Positions 26,182-37,403 are shown, numbered from the stretch's first letter. The stretch is 64,000 nt of DNA from Leptospira inadai serovar Lyme str. 10 (GCF_000243675.2 NZ_AHMM02000024.1:310001-374000), one strand, 5' to 3'. Program-made: numbers and translations. Notes: generated by a model from the letters alone, not told the origin.

Positions 26182-27468
26182 CTAATTACCCGCAAAGGCC
26201 CTTTCTAAAATGGATTTCAAGCCGATACCTTGTCTGAAGTTCCCTTCAACTTTGATATCCGGAGGAAGAATCCTATCTAAATCCCTATTAAATGCATAAA
26301 GTTGCGGGCTGTATACCGGTAACGCTTCCTTCCATATAGTCACATAATGATTGATCGGATCCAGACTGTCGGGAATCAATTTTTTTCTATCATCCTCGAC
26401 GATATCAATGATTTCATCCTCCGATCTAGTCGCGATTTCCCGATCTCCGGCTCCTCCGTAAATGAATGTTTCGGAGTGTATTCCGTTTTCCGCTCGAGTC
26501 GGCCAGATAAAATCGTTGAACAAAATTCCCCTGACTCGGAGACCTAGTTCGGATGAAAAGGATTTATGATCTTTCGGGAAGAGGATTCCAAATCCTTTCT
26601 TCCCTCTCAGAACGGAATCCCTGCCGAATCTAGTAACGCTTACGATCGGCAATAACTCCAAAACACCTTGGTAGGTTTTCAGTTCGGGGAATTCGCTCTT
26701 CAAAATTCTCAAACTCGATGCCAGACCCGTGGCAATGGTAATCTTCGCTCCGGGAAATCTCTTTCTAAGCTCGCGTAAACCGGATACATCCTCGTCATAC
26801 AGAATCTTTCCGTCCTGAGTCACTCTCGCTTCCAGCGCGCGGATTAAAGTGCCGATTCCGCCTCTAAAGCTGACCGTACCGCGTCGCGCAGGCGAAAGTC
26901 TAGGACGATTCTTTAGGGATTTCGAATATGCTCTCAGGTTTTTCCAGAGAGTCTGATCTTCCGACAAAAACTTGCCGAAAACGAACTCCGCCGACATCAA
27001 ATCCAAATCCCCGGCGTAAATTCCACCTAACGCCGGTTCGACGACTTTGGATACCGCACCTTCCCCCAAAACCCGTTTTCCCCAACGAAGTACCGACTCG
27101 CCCGGCTCCGGTTTGGAGGGTTTCGAGATCGCGCCGTAAACGAATCTGATAATTTCTACGAATTTAAGCGGCAACCGCCTCGGTTTTCCATCGGAGAATA
27201 TATATCTTTTTCGAGACGCGGAATCGGGGAGCAGAATATCCAACCCGAGTCGAGAAGCAAGCCTCTCCAATTCCCAACAATTTAGGATTCCGTTAGCGGC
27301 CGTTTCCACGATGCCGTATTCGGTACGAACCGAACGTATTAAACCGCCGGTCCCGTCTCTCTTTTCCAAAACTACGACCGTCTCTCCTCTTTCGATTGCA
27401 AGGAATGCATGGACAAGGCCGGTAAATCCGGCGCCGATAATAACTCGATCTGGAATGGGTTTTGCCAC
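26182..27468 (-). CDS. hemG: Protoporphyrinogen oxidase (FAD, HemY/HemG type)
   Basis: FAD-dependent oxidase of the monoamine-oxidase-like superfamily that aromatises protoporphyrinogen IX. It is 428 aa; the dinucleotide-binding motif VIIGAGFTGLVHAFLAIERG is at the N-terminus with the GG doublet motif GTGGLIRSVRTEYGIVETA. The PPO-typical segments VEPALGGIYAGDLDLMSAE and SFRGGIGTLIRALE are present. The gene lies 1.1 kb past hemN with one unknown gene between and converges with hemH, so it belongs to the haem locus. In Leptospira this gene is usually called hemG although the protein is of HemY type. Confidence 0.85.
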   Translation of the reverse strand: MAKPIPDRVIIGAGFTGLVHAFLAIERGETVVVLEKRDGTGGLIRSVRTEYGIVETAANGILNCWELERLASRLGLDILLPDSASRKRYIFSDGKPRRLPLKFVEIIRFVYGAISKPSKPEPGESVLRWGKRVLGEGAVSKVVEPALGGIYAGDLDLMSAEFVFGKFLSEDQTLWKNLRAYSKSLKNRPRLSPARRGTVSFRGGIGTLIRALEARVTQDGKILYDEDVSGLRELRKRFPGAKITIATGLASSLRILKSEFPELKTYQGVLELLPIVSVTRFGRDSVLRGKKGFGILFPKDHKSFSSELGLRVRGILFNDFIWPTRAENGIHSETFIYGGAGDREIATRSEDEIIDIVEDDRKKLIPDSLDPINHYVTIWKEALPVYSPQLYAFNRDLDRILPPDIKVEGNFRQGIGLKSILERAFAGN

Positions 27469-27569
27469 GGCTACATCGTAGAACCCCCGATCGTTCTGGC
27501 AATAAAATACCCTAAATAAAAAGTTGAAAGGTAGCTTATTAGTGGATAAGAAAAATCAAATTCTCTTAT

Positions 27570-28526
27570 TTAGAAGCTGAATCTATAACCGAACGAATAT
27601 TTGGTTTCCAAAAAAGAAGCCGAAGAAGATCCGGTTGAGCTTAAATTCGCTTGGCCGATATTCGAAGGTAACACCGATAAGACGAGGCCGGAATTCGTGC
27701 CGTCGGAAACTTTTACCAAATTTCTGCCAAAGTTGGCAAAGAAATAAGCATCGACTAAATTAAGCAAATAAATAGCGCCTAATGCATATAAAGCTTCTTG
27801 ATAATGTTGAAAATCCCGATCCGCCTCCGCTCGCTTTTGGCGGATTAAATTGTAGTTCTTATCCAGAATGTATTGAGTCACAGGATCCGACGATGTCGGA
27901 GGCATGTATACTGCGTTAATACCCAGCGCAGTTCCGATGATTCCGGTTTGTGAATAAGGATTTCCTAATGTTCCGTAATCTCGAACCGCATTACGGTAGA
28001 CTCTATATTTATCGTAGGAAGCAAAGCCGGCCGCCGCGAACAGAGTCGGCCATAAAATTCCGAAAACTTTTCGATCGCTATAAAATTGTCCCCACCCTGG
28101 CAACACTGCGGATCGAAGCAAGGCCTTTCCGGGTTCTATCGCATCCTGTTTAGAGGCTGCAGGGACGACTTTGCGCTGCTCTTCCTCTCGCCGAAGTCGA
28201 TCGGCTTCATCCTGTTGTAGTTGCCTTGCCTTCTCTTTTTCGACGACTTCTCGCTTGGTATTAGCGATCTTCTTCTCTTCGGCGGCGCGAATTTTCGCTT
28301 CCTCGTCGTCGCTAACATCCTTATACAAGACTTTTAAGATTAACTTTTTATTGATCGCGCGTTTGCCCGACTCGGTCTGGATGATTACCGATGCTTGATT
28401 CTGCGTAACTAGATCGCCTTTTACTTTGCCGCCTTCGCGCAATAGAATGGTTACGGGAAATATCGCCGCCGGTAATAAAAAGAGGATGAGAACCGTTGTA
28501 ATCGTTCGAAACGCTGATGAAACCAT
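27570..28526 (-). CDS. DUF5683-like secreted/membrane protein
   Basis: 318 aa. An N-terminal hydrophobic signal segment (residues 8-28) is followed by a small beta domain (LLREGGKVKGDLVTQNQASV), a charged helical coiled-coil segment (about 75-120, rich in Glu, Lys and Arg), and then LLRSAVLPGWGQFYSDRKVFG, the conserved opening of DUF5683. Two or more hydrophobic helices and a C-terminal aromatic end (YSFGYRFSF) follow. This resembles leptospiral envelope proteins of unknown function. It sits between hemN and hemG on the same strand, but nothing shows a haem role. Confidence 0.7.
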   Translation of the reverse strand: MVSSAFRTITTVLILFLLPAAIFPVTILLREGGKVKGDLVTQNQASVIIQTESGKRAINKKLILKVLYKDVSDDEEAKIRAAEEKKIANTKREVVEKEKARQLQQDEADRLRREEEQRKVVPAASKQDAIEPGKALLRSAVLPGWGQFYSDRKVFGILWPTLFAAAGFASYDKYRVYRNAVRDYGTLGNPYSQTGIIGTALGINAVYMPPTSSDPVTQYILDKNYNLIRQKRAEADRDFQHYQEALYALGAIYLLNLVDAYFFANFGRNLVKVSDGTNSGLVLSVLPSNIGQANLSSTGSSSASFLETKYSFGYRFSF

Positions 28527-28671
28527 TCTATAACTTTAACAATTCCTAGTAATGAACCCTAAAAACTGAGGAACTCCCCCGATAGTATTAGACGAGAAGT
28601 AATTTATTTCCAAAACGTTCATTTTACCGTTTTCGCACCAATTTATCAAACAATCGAATCGCTCCGTTTGT

Positions 28672-30017
<1,346 letters not shown>

Positions 30018-30021
<4 letters not shown>

Positions 30022-31040
30022 GCAAATACTTCCCTCACGGTTTTTACAAAATTGCGCACATTCGCTTCGGGAGTTTTAGGAAGAACTCCGTGGCCTAGTC
30101 CACAGATCCATCCGGAGCGTTGATCGGGCGTCAATCTTAAGAATGGCTCCAACCATTTCATCAAATAGCTTCGAAATTCGCCGGGATCCAAAAACAACAT
30201 GGCCTGGTCGAAATTCCCCTGGATAAATTGTTTTCGTTTTCCGAAAAGTTCAGTAAGTTCGATGCGATGATCCACTCCGAAACCCGCAAGTCCGGCTAAG
30301 GACCGGATCGATCCCAAACTTTGAGAGGAGATTCCTTTCGCATAATAACCGATCTTTCCCGGAAAGGATTCCGCCAACTCCCGGAGCGGGGGGAACACCG
30401 CCTCGTTAAAGAAACCGGGAGAAGCGTCACCACCGGCCGTATCGAAAATCATGACGATCTCGGCGCCGCCTTCCAATTGAAGCCGAATGTTCTCGCGTAA
30501 TAAGGGTAAAAGTTTTTTATAGAACCCCTCCCTTAATAAGGGCGAAACTTTCGGTAAAATCAGATTTCCATCATGTTTTCCTAATGTAGCGTAACAAAAC
30601 AAGGTCCAGGGACCTCCGATAAACCCGATCAATGACCGATCTTCGGGAATTCTTTTACGCGTCAAGGCCACCGCCTTCTTTTGAAAACCCATAAAATCGA
30701 CGGCCTGCTCCAAAGAATGCATTCTTCCTAAATCGCTAGACTGTGCCAATTGCCAGCCGAGTTTAGGGCCGTCGTCCCCGAACTTTAGACCCATTCCGAG
30801 CGCCTCCAGGGGAAATAGAATATCTGAAAACAGAATTGCAGTATCGAATCCGAAATCGTCGACGGGACCAAAGGCAACTTCTGCAGCCAGTTCGGGAATT
30901 TTGCATAATTCCTCAAACGTGTGCTTCTTTCGTAAATTTTGATAGTGGGAATGATATCGGCCCGCCTGTCGCATCATCCAGATCGGAGGAATCGATTGGG
31001 CCTTACATTGCAAAGCATTCGTAAATTTCTGATTAGGCAT
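30018..31040 (-). CDS. hemE: Uroporphyrinogen decarboxylase
   Basis: Decarboxylates the four acetate side chains of uroporphyrinogen III to give coproporphyrinogen III. It is 340 aa from the ATG at 31040. The N-terminal signature PPIWMMRQAGRYHSHYQNLR holds the substrate-binding Arg residues, and the second signature FIGGPWTLFCYAT and the catalytic Asp in AILFSDIL are present. The start ATGCCTAA overlaps the stop of the preceding response-regulator gene by 8 nt, and GGAG lies about 9 nt upstream. A longer frame to 31073 would overlap the regulator by 41 nt and is less likely. It overlaps hemN by 4 nt. Confidence 0.94.
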
Positions 31041-31725
31041 CCCGTAAATCTCCGACCCATTGATAACCGACACCTCTCACGGATCGGATGGCTTCCTCGC
31101 CTTTGTCTCCGAACGCTTGGCGCAAACGGACAATGGAATTATCTATCGTTCTATTCGTGGGAAATTTTTCCTCTCCCCAAAGGCGGTCCAGGATCTCGTC
31201 CCGGCTTACCGTTCGTTGTCGCTCTTCCACCAACAGATTCAACAACGCGCAATCCCTCTTGGAGAGATGTATCTCTTCTCCAGACGGCGTGTGAATGGAA
31301 TATCCCGAAAAATCCAATGTAAATCCTTCGTAAACGTATTTAGTTTTCTTAAACGAATGTTTATGAGATTCTAATACGTGCCCGACTCGAATGAGAAGCT
31401 CCTTTAAATGAAAGGGCTTAGGAATAAATTCCTCCGCTCCGAGTTCGAATCCTCTTAATCTTTCCGGCGCACCGGAGTGTGCCGTTAAAAAAAGAAAAGG
31501 CGGACAATCTTTGCGGGTTCGCAACTCCGCCGCCAATTCGAATCCGTCCCCGTCCGGCAATCGCACGTCCAAAAGAATCAGATCCGGCTTGGATTCCAAA
31601 GCCAAGGTTCTTGCGGATTGCGCGGATACGGTCCAAATCATTTCGTATCCTTCCTTCTCCAACCGCTCTTTAAGAGTTTCTCCCAAAGACCGATCATCTT
31701 CCACCAGTAAAAGCTTGGCCTTCAT
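31033..31725 (-). CDS. hemR: OmpR/PhoB-type response regulator of the haem locus
   Basis: 230 aa. The receiver domain has the acidic pair E9-D10-D11, the phospho-acceptor D53 in LILLDVRLPDGDGF, and the conserved Lys in EFIPKPFHLKEL. The winged-helix DNA-binding domain spans about 130-228 and ends with TIDNSIVRLRQAFGD and IRSVRGVGYQWVG. It overlaps the kinase gene by 4 nt and hemE by 8 nt, within the haem operon. In Leptospira the kinase/regulator pair in this locus is known as HemK-HemR. A TGACA-N6-TGACA element of the kind I recall for HemR is present at the hemA promoter of this window. Confidence 0.9.
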   Translation of the reverse strand: MKAKLLLVEDDRSLGETLKERLEKEGYEMIWTVSAQSARTLALESKPDLILLDVRLPDGDGFELAAELRTRKDCPPFLFLTAHSGAPERLRGFELGAEEFIPKPFHLKELLIRVGHVLESHKHSFKKTKYVYEGFTLDFSGYSIHTPSGEEIHLSKRDCALLNLLVEERQRTVSRDEILDRLWGEEKFPTNRTIDNSIVRLRQAFGDKGEEAIRSVRGVGYQWVGDLRDA

Positions 31726-32648
31726 GTCGATCTAGTTCCTTTTCCGGAAGCGAAAAGAGTCCATTCCGCTCGAAATCCTCCGGATTCGGAAGTGCGTAAA
31801 ACGAAATTGCCGCCCATTTTCTTGATAAGATTCTTGATGATATACAAGCCGATCCCGGTGCCGCTTGTCGAAGTATGTCGAATAAACGGTCTACCTAATG
31901 TGCGAAGATCGCCGTGAAAACCTATCCCGTCATCTTGGAATTCGAACTTTACTCTTCCGCCGGAAATCGGCTCCGTAGATATTTTAACTTTCGTCGCTTT
32001 GCCGTGCTGAACGGAATTTTCTAAAAGATTTCTGAAAACGCTTTCTAAAGCTTTGCGGTCCGCCTTGACTCTCGCGCAGGTCCATTCGGTTATCAACGTT
32101 AATTCCGACCAATCGTCCTTAAAACTTTCCTCTAGATCCGGAAGATTCGTATCTTCCAAATACAATCCCTCGGACCGCATCAGACTGGCGAGGTAGAGAG
32201 CCTTGGTCATTTGGGATTCGATTCGTACGGAATCTTTAAGAAGTCGATGAAGAAGCTTATCGGTCGAAGGATTGGGACTTTCCTCCAAAAGACTTTCCAC
32301 CTGCAATCTCAAACTCGCCAACGGAGTTTTCATTTCGTGAGTGACGGTCGAAAAGAAATCCTGAATGAGCTTATTACGTTTGTATTCTCGAAACGTCAGC
32401 CATACTAAAGTAATTCCGCCGGCTACGAGCATAGAGAGGAAGAATGCTCCCTCCATCTTGATCATAACACTTTGTCTTTCTAACTTATCCAGAACCTCTT
32501 GCTCCGCGATTCCGCCGATCCTAGACGCTAATTCCGTAGCCATGCGATTTTGGCGAAGCCCCAAAAAAAGCCACCAGCTCCCCAGTGAAACGGTAATCGC
32601 TATCCATGCCAGCGGAAGGAGAATTTTTTTGTATTTAAGGAGGTGCAT
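31722..32648 (-). CDS. hemK: Sensor histidine kinase of the haem locus
   Basis: 308 aa. Two transmembrane segments (about 9-30 and 68-86) bracket a short periplasmic loop of about 37 residues. A HisKA dimerisation domain carries the phospho-acceptor H104 in FFSTVTHEMKTPLASLRLQ, and the ATPase domain has the N box (NLLENSVQHG), G1 (FQDDGIGF) and G2 (GTGIGLYIIKNL). There is no HAMP domain and the sensory loop is very small. It is located between hemL (gap 5 bp) and hemR (4-nt overlap), so it is expressed with the pathway it probably controls. This is not the methyltransferase also called HemK elsewhere. Confidence 0.9.
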   Translation of the reverse strand: MHLLKYKKILLPLAWIAITVSLGSWWLFLGLRQNRMATELASRIGGIAEQEVLDKLERQSVMIKMEGAFFLSMLVAGGITLVWLTFREYKRNKLIQDFFSTVTHEMKTPLASLRLQVESLLEESPNPSTDKLLHRLLKDSVRIESQMTKALYLASLMRSEGLYLEDTNLPDLEESFKDDWSELTLITEWTCARVKADRKALESVFRNLLENSVQHGKATKVKISTEPISGGRVKFEFQDDGIGFHGDLRTLGRPFIRHTSTSGTGIGLYIIKNLIKKMGGNFVLRTSESGGFRAEWTLFASGKGTRST

Positions 32649-32653
32649 GCGGT

Positions 32654-33955
32654 TTACGATCGATTCTTTTTGAAAGCTTCTTCCGCCAATTCCAAGGTTT
32701 TCGCGATTACCTGCGCAGTGTGTGCAAAGCCGGTAAACCCCACTTCATAACCGGAAGGCGCCAGATAAATTCCGTTCTCCAATAATAAATGAAATACTTT
32801 CGCGAAAGATTCCTTATGGCCCGCAGGAATCCCATCGACGGTTCGAATGGGGGAGGCGGTTTTTTTATGGAACCAAAATAGCGATGCGTAAGTTTCCGCC
32901 GCCCAGTCGGTTTCAGGATCATACTTTCTAAAAATTGAAAGGAGTCCCTCGGATAGCCGTTTCGTTCTTTCTTCTAAGATCGAATACACGTTTTCCCGTT
33001 CGCATTTTATAAGAGTCGCCAATCCGGCTCTCATGCCGAAGGGACTCGCACTTAATGTACCGGCTTGATAAACGGGCCCTTGAGGAGCGACTAAATCCAT
33101 TAGCTCCGCTCGGCCGGCATACGCACCCACCGGAAACCCTCCGCCGATAATTTTGCCGTAAGTCACCAAATCCGGGCGAATCCCCAATTCGCCGCTCATT
33201 CCCGTAAGACCGACGCGAAATCCACTGATCACTTCGTCGAACAAAATCAAGGCCCCGTGCTTTCGCGCGACTGCCACGATTTTTTGCAGGAACTCCTTTC
33301 GTTGTATCAATAATCCGTAATTTGCAGGTAAAGGCTCGATCACAAGAGCGGCAATATTCTTCCCTTCCATCTCGAATAGATCTTCGACCATTTTCTCGTC
33401 GTCGAGAGGAAGGACTAACGTATTTCGTATAAGTTCAGAACCGATCCCGGCACTATCCGAAGACGATTCCCCGGCCAAACCGGAGCCGGCTTTTACCAAA
33501 AGGGCGTCCAAATGCCCGTGATAACATCCGTCAAATTTCAATATTTTATTTCGACCGGTCGCGGCACGGGCCACCCGCAACGCGCTCATGACCGCTTCCG
33601 TACCACTATTCACAAAACGGATTTTTTCCACCCAAGGGATTCGCGCGACGATCCACTCGGCTAACTCCAGGGAATAAGGCTCGACCGCACCGAAGCTCCA
33701 CGCCAGCGAGGCGGTCTCCAGGACGATTTCTTCCACTTCAGGATCCCGATGACCCAAAAGCAAAGGGCCGAAGCTTAAGCAATAATCGATGTACTGCTTT
33801 CCTTCCACATCCGTTAATGAGGCCCCTTTTGCGGCTTGAAAAAATACGGGAGTTCCTCCTACGGATCGGAAGGATCTTACCGGAGAATGAACTCCTCCCG
33901 GAGCGACCTTTTTAGCGCGATCAAAAAGTTCCGAGGATGTGCCGTACGATTTCAA
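32654..33955 (-). CDS. hemL: Glutamate-1-semialdehyde 2,1-aminomutase
   Basis: PLP enzyme converting glutamate-1-semialdehyde to 5-aminolevulinate (C5 pathway). The frame is open to 34060, but the family N-terminus begins at [24 protein letters not shown] start at 33955 overlaps the hemB stop as TTGA, with GGAG 7 nt upstream, giving 433 aa, exactly the usual length. Visible motifs are [40 protein letters not shown] and the PLP lysine about K268 in [16 protein letters not shown]. It is coupled to hemB upstream and hemK downstream. Confidence 0.95.
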   Translation of the reverse strand: MKSYGTSSELFDRAKKVAPGGVHSPVRSFRSVGGTPVFFQAAKGASLTDVEGKQYIDYCLSFGPLLLGHRDPEVEEIVLETASLAWSFGAVEPYSLELAEWIVARIPWVEKIRFVNSGTEAVMSALRVARAATGRNKILKFDGCYHGHLDALLVKAGSGLAGESSSDSAGIGSELIRNTLVLPLDDEKMVEDLFEMEGKNIAALVIEPLPANYGLLIQRKEFLQKIVAVARKHGALILFDEVISGFRVGLTGMSGELGIRPDLVTYGKIIGGGFPVGAYAGRAELMDLVAPQGPVYQAGTLSASPFGMRAGLATLIKCERENVYSILEERTKRLSEGLLSIFRKYDPETDWAAETYASLFWFHKKTASPIRTVDGIPAGHKESFAKVFHLLLENGIYLAPSGYEVGFTGFAHTAQVIAKTLELAEEAFKKNRS

Positions 33956-34917
33956 GCGAAGATCTCCTTTCCGCGTCTCGCGGCATACGTAATCAAGTAC
34001 GAAGCTCCGGCCCGGCCGAACACTTGCCAGGTCTCCCTCAGGGCATCTTCGAATTTGCAAAACCCGTTTTCCGCGAGAAGGGATAATGACGCGTATTCAC
34101 CGCTTACCTGGTATGCTCCCACAGGCAACCCCGTTGCGTTTCGTATCGGATGAATTAAATCAATTGCGGTTAGACCCGGCTTTACCATAAGCAAATCCGC
34201 TCCTTCTTTCGCGTCCCTTAACGAACACAGGAGAGAATCCTCCTTATTACGCACATCGATTTGATAGGAAGATCGATCTCCACGACCCGGAGCGGACTCC
34301 GCGGCCTCCCGAAACGGACCGTAAAAGTTACTCTTAAATTTAGTCGAGTAGCTCATGACCGGAACCGTCTCGAAACCGTGCTCGTCCAAAATTTTGCGAT
34401 GGCTTGCGACTCGACCGTCCATCATATCCGAGGGAGAAATTCCGTCCGCTCCGGAATTCGCATAACAAAGAGCGATCTCCGAAAGGCGACGGACCGATTT
34501 AGCATTATCGATTCTACCCTTGGCATCCAATAATCCGCAATGCCCGTGGGTAGTTAAGGAGCAGAGACAGGTATCGATCCAGAGAAAGGCCTCCGGAAAA
34601 TTCCGTTTAATTCCGCTTATGACTTCTTCGTAAAATTTCGTCGGAATGGAATCGTTCGACTTATTGCCCGGAACTAAAAAAAGCAGGAAATGATCGACGC
34701 CTAGTTTGGAATCGGACTCTATTTGTTTTAAAACGGTTTCCTTCGTATCTCGGAATACTCCGGGCAGGGAAGGCATACTTTCCCGATCCTTTAGGGATTC
34801 CGCAACAAATAAAGGTTGGATCATTTTTTTTGCATTCAAAGATTCGGAAGAAGTCAAATTTCTCATGGCCGGTAAAATCCGATTTCTTCTGAGCTCCATT
34901 CCGTACGATTCTCTCAT
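33952..34917 (-). CDS. hemB: Delta-aminolevulinic acid dehydratase (porphobilinogen synthase)
   Basis: Condenses two 5-aminolevulinate molecules to porphobilinogen. It is 321 aa from the ATG at 34917, which overlaps the hemC stop as ATGA; the frame is open to 34965 but the shorter form matches the family. The two active-site lysines are in [15 protein letters not shown] and [29 protein letters not shown] is conserved. The metal-site region reads [17 protein letters not shown], with three cysteines (C-x-C-x7-C), the pattern of zinc-dependent enzymes. Confidence 0.95.
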   Translation of the reverse strand: MRESYGMELRRNRILPAMRNLTSSESLNAKKMIQPLFVAESLKDRESMPSLPGVFRDTKETVLKQIESDSKLGVDHFLLFLVPGNKSNDSIPTKFYEEVISGIKRNFPEAFLWIDTCLCSLTTHGHCGLLDAKGRIDNAKSVRRLSEIALCYANSGADGISPSDMMDGRVASHRKILDEHGFETVPVMSYSTKFKSNFYGPFREAAESAPGRGDRSSYQIDVRNKEDSLLCSLRDAKEGADLLMVKPGLTAIDLIHPIRNATGLPVGAYQVSGEYASLSLLAENGFCKFEDALRETWQVFGRAGASYLITYAARRGKEIFA

Positions 34918-36479
34918 AGATGTCCTATTTCCTTTTTCAGAAATTCCGGGATCTCTCCCTTGCAAGCATTAACCCAAGACTCATAGTTCGGGAAGGCATA
35001 AACCTTCCCGCTTGTTCCTAAGATATTTCTAATATACGAATATGTCGCTCCGGACCCGGTCGCGTGTATTTTCTGCGCGATGGATGGGTCCTTTCTGTAT
35101 GCGCGCTCGAACTGAGTCGCGCTCATCCAAAAAAAATGAGAGTACTCCGATACGTCCCGCAATGGAGTTTCCCATTCGACTTTATATGTGGGCAAACGAT
35201 CCCAAGTTCCTTCGACGATACCGCTTTCTTCGTGAGTTAGTTTAACGAAGTTCGGAATTTCCCCCAAAAGAGTCCCGAGATTTTTCGCATCACTTTCGCC
35301 CAATCCATCCGTAGACGCGTGCACCCATAGATCGCGGGACGCTAACTTCTCCCAAGTTTTAGTGCCTGCCACAACCAAAATCGTATCGGGCTCCGGATTG
35401 GACCAAGACTCCGGGAATGCATCCGCCCTTGCCACGAACCAAAATCTGCCCGTCGGCGGAGAAGAGGGGAGGGGAAGTCGGGTTCTTCCTGCGGTTTGTC
35501 TCTTCGTAGGAAAAACATGCGAACCGGAAATCGGACGAGGGAAATCATCGCCTTTCCAACGAATAGCGGAATCCAATTCCTCGCCGGAATCCGTTTTTCC
35601 ACGCAGAAACAACACAGTGCCCGACTCGCCCGAATGAACCGCGACTCCTATTTTTTGGTGGCAACCTCCGCCGAACAAAGAGAGAAGCCTACGCTCATCC
35701 GTGACATTCCTCTCTTCCGACAGGCTCCGCAACGGAGAGAGAAGTTCTCGGACTCGGTCGTCGCCGGCGCGAAATTCCGCAGCCAGTGCGCCCTGAGCCG
35801 GTGCATTCGGATTTTTTGATAAAGGAAGAACCATGAACAATTGCTCGTTCAAAACGGAGCGTAACTGATCCCGTACCTCGACGTATTCCGGCTGCTCCGC
35901 AAAGGAAAATTCCCGAGACAAGAGACGGTCCAGCGCCGCTTTCGCCACGACTAGGCCCGAAATAGAATCGTCTTCCATCCATTTTCTGACTCTTGTTTGC
36001 ACATTCCCGCGCACAGGATGAAAGTAAATCGGCTTTCCTTGATGACGACGAGGAAGAGCGAGCGGTAAAAAAGCGGAAAGATTATATTCCCTTCGTGGAC
36101 TAGAAGAATGGATTTTGATCTCATTCGGAGGATTGTCGAATGTGGAACGTTTCCAGAGGAGGACATCCCGTTGGTCCGCTCGCGGAAGAACCATCACCGT
36201 TTCCGTTCCGGCATGACCTTCCAAGTCCAAATCCTTATAAGAATGGATGACTAGATCGACATTTCCGTCCGTTAATTCTTTCGTTAAATCCTGGGTGAAT
36301 ACCCCGCGAGTCGGCATCTTCCAGAGCGGAGTCACCAAATCCTGGTCTCCGCTGGCCTCTTTAAAAAATAGTTCGATGTTGAGATTCGGATGCGCTCTTA
36401 GTAAGGCATCACGTACGAGACAAGACTGGAGTTTTGCGAGAGAACTTTTTCTAGAGCCGATTCTTAAAACGAAGGACAA
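34914..36479 (-). CDS. hemC: Porphobilinogen deaminase fused to a uroporphyrinogen-III synthase-like domain
   Basis: The N-terminal half is HemC: RIGSRKSSLAKLQ, DLVIHSYKDLD, SSSPRRE, PVRGNVQTRVRKW, APAQGALAAE and the dipyrromethane-cofactor Cys about C273 in LFGGGCHQKIGV. Residues from about 330 to the 521-residue end form a second domain (FWFVARADAFPESW, ILVVAGTKTWEKL, FFWMSATQFERAYRKDP, HATGSGATYSYIRN) with the layout of HemD. Leptospiral HemC is reported to be bifunctional, and no separate hemD was found here, so one protein probably catalyses both steps. The TTG at 36479 (after GGGAAG) is preferred; a TTG five codons earlier is possible. It overlaps the hemA end by 16 nt. Confidence 0.9.
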   Translation of the reverse strand: MSFVLRIGSRKSSLAKLQSCLVRDALLRAHPNLNIELFFKEASGDQDLVTPLWKMPTRGVFTQDLTKELTDGNVDLVIHSYKDLDLEGHAGTETVMVLPRADQRDVLLWKRSTFDNPPNEIKIHSSSPRREYNLSAFLPLALPRRHQGKPIYFHPVRGNVQTRVRKWMEDDSISGLVVAKAALDRLLSREFSFAEQPEYVEVRDQLRSVLNEQLFMVLPLSKNPNAPAQGALAAEFRAGDDRVRELLSPLRSLSEERNVTDERRLLSLFGGGCHQKIGVAVHSGESGTVLFLRGKTDSGEELDSAIRWKGDDFPRPISGSHVFPTKRQTAGRTRLPLPSSPPTGRFWFVARADAFPESWSNPEPDTILVVAGTKTWEKLASRDLWVHASTDGLGESDAKNLGTLLGEIPNFVKLTHEESGIVEGTWDRLPTYKVEWETPLRDVSEYSHFFWMSATQFERAYRKDPSIAQKIHATGSGATYSYIRNILGTSGKVYAFPNYESWVNACKGEIPEFLKKEIGHL

Positions 36480-37351
36480 GGCAGGTCTTCCCAACCGAAA
36501 ACGAATTGATGCGCTTCCAACTCTCTTTCTTCCAAAAGTCTCGCTAGGACAGAATCCAATTCTTCGCGAACTTTTCGAGTCCGTTCTTCGGTTTCCTTTA
36601 GAGAGGACATCATATCGGCAAAGGAAATATACCGCACTCCCTCGGGCAACCGAGACTCCAGAGGCTCTTCCCTAAAATCCAAAACCAAATCTCCGGGAGA
36701 AAGTTTATCCATCCAAGGCTCTAAATTTACCGGGGCAGCGATAACCCAGGCTTCCCCTTGAGGAGACCAGTCTTCCCAAAATGCAGTCGAAGAGCCGGAA
36801 GAATTTCCTAAAAATTCCAAACGATCTAGATTTCGGCCAACGATGCATACGCTGCGATCCGCTCCCTTCAACCAAGGTAGCATTTTTTCGGCGAGCTGTC
36901 CCGTGCCTAAAAGAGCAACCTTGCTGACCGGTCCTGCCGAACTCGCTAAATATTTTTGAGCCAATCCACCGTAGGATTGCTCTCCCAAATTCTGCAAGTA
37001 TCCGGAACGCAATGATCTACAATCTTCGATTAAATTATCTCGTAAACGAGCAATGTATTCCCCGAACGCCGAAGAGGGAAGTTCTTGAAAACGCTGTCTA
37101 AACTGGGCCAGCACTTCGGTTTCTCCGAATAATTTCGAACGAAGACCGGAAATAATTTCTAGCAAGAGGCCGTACGCTTCGTATCCCGTTTTTACTTCCC
37201 ATGTATCGGGAAGATCCAAAGACTCGGGATGAATTCTGGAATCGGTAACCCACACCGTTCTCATGCAGGTCTTCCATTGAAATGAATCAGGTACTAGGAA
37301 CCCGTCTCGATGACCGGCTTCGGAATGGAAAACCTTCAGTGTGGACCACAT
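36464..37351 (-). CDS. hemA: Glutamyl-tRNA reductase, compact form
   Basis: First committed step of the C5 haem pathway: NADPH-dependent reduction of glutamyl-tRNA. At 295 aa it is well below the usual 400-450. The nucleophilic Cys is probably C29 in KTCMRTVWVTDSR, the equivalent of the S-T-C-N-R-x-E motif. The segment GLRSKLFGETEVLAQFRQRF corresponds to GLDS-x-x-x-GE-x-x-I. The NADPH domain has VALLGTGQLAEKML. The C-terminal helical dimerisation domain is short. It is the first gene of the haem operon, and its promoter ends only about 11 nt upstream of the ATG. The divergence is marked, but position and motifs make the call secure. Confidence 0.88.
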   Translation of the reverse strand: MWSTLKVFHSEAGHRDGFLVPDSFQWKTCMRTVWVTDSRIHPESLDLPDTWEVKTGYEAYGLLLEIISGLRSKLFGETEVLAQFRQRFQELPSSAFGEYIARLRDNLIEDCRSLRSGYLQNLGEQSYGGLAQKYLASSAGPVSKVALLGTGQLAEKMLPWLKGADRSVCIVGRNLDRLEFLGNSSGSSTAFWEDWSPQGEAWVIAAPVNLEPWMDKLSPGDLVLDFREEPLESRLPEGVRYISFADMMSSLKETEERTRKVREELDSVLARLLEERELEAHQFVFGWEDLPCPSF

Positions 37352-37362
37352 CTCTACTAAAG

Positions 37363-37403
37363 ATCATACCGAATTCCCGCCTTGTTTTGTCAAAATACTG
37401 TCA
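37363..37403 (-). promoter_or_regulatory. hemA operon promoter with a HemR-type box
   Basis: On the minus strand the direct repeat TGACAGTATTTTGACA (37388-37403) is TGACA-N6-TGACA, the arrangement I recall for the leptospiral HemR box. The downstream repeat is part of a -35 TTGACA (37388-37393). A -10 TATGAT lies at 37363-37368 with a long 19-nt spacer. A spacer of this length is suboptimal for unaided RNA polymerase and fits control by a bound regulator. Confidence 0.65.
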
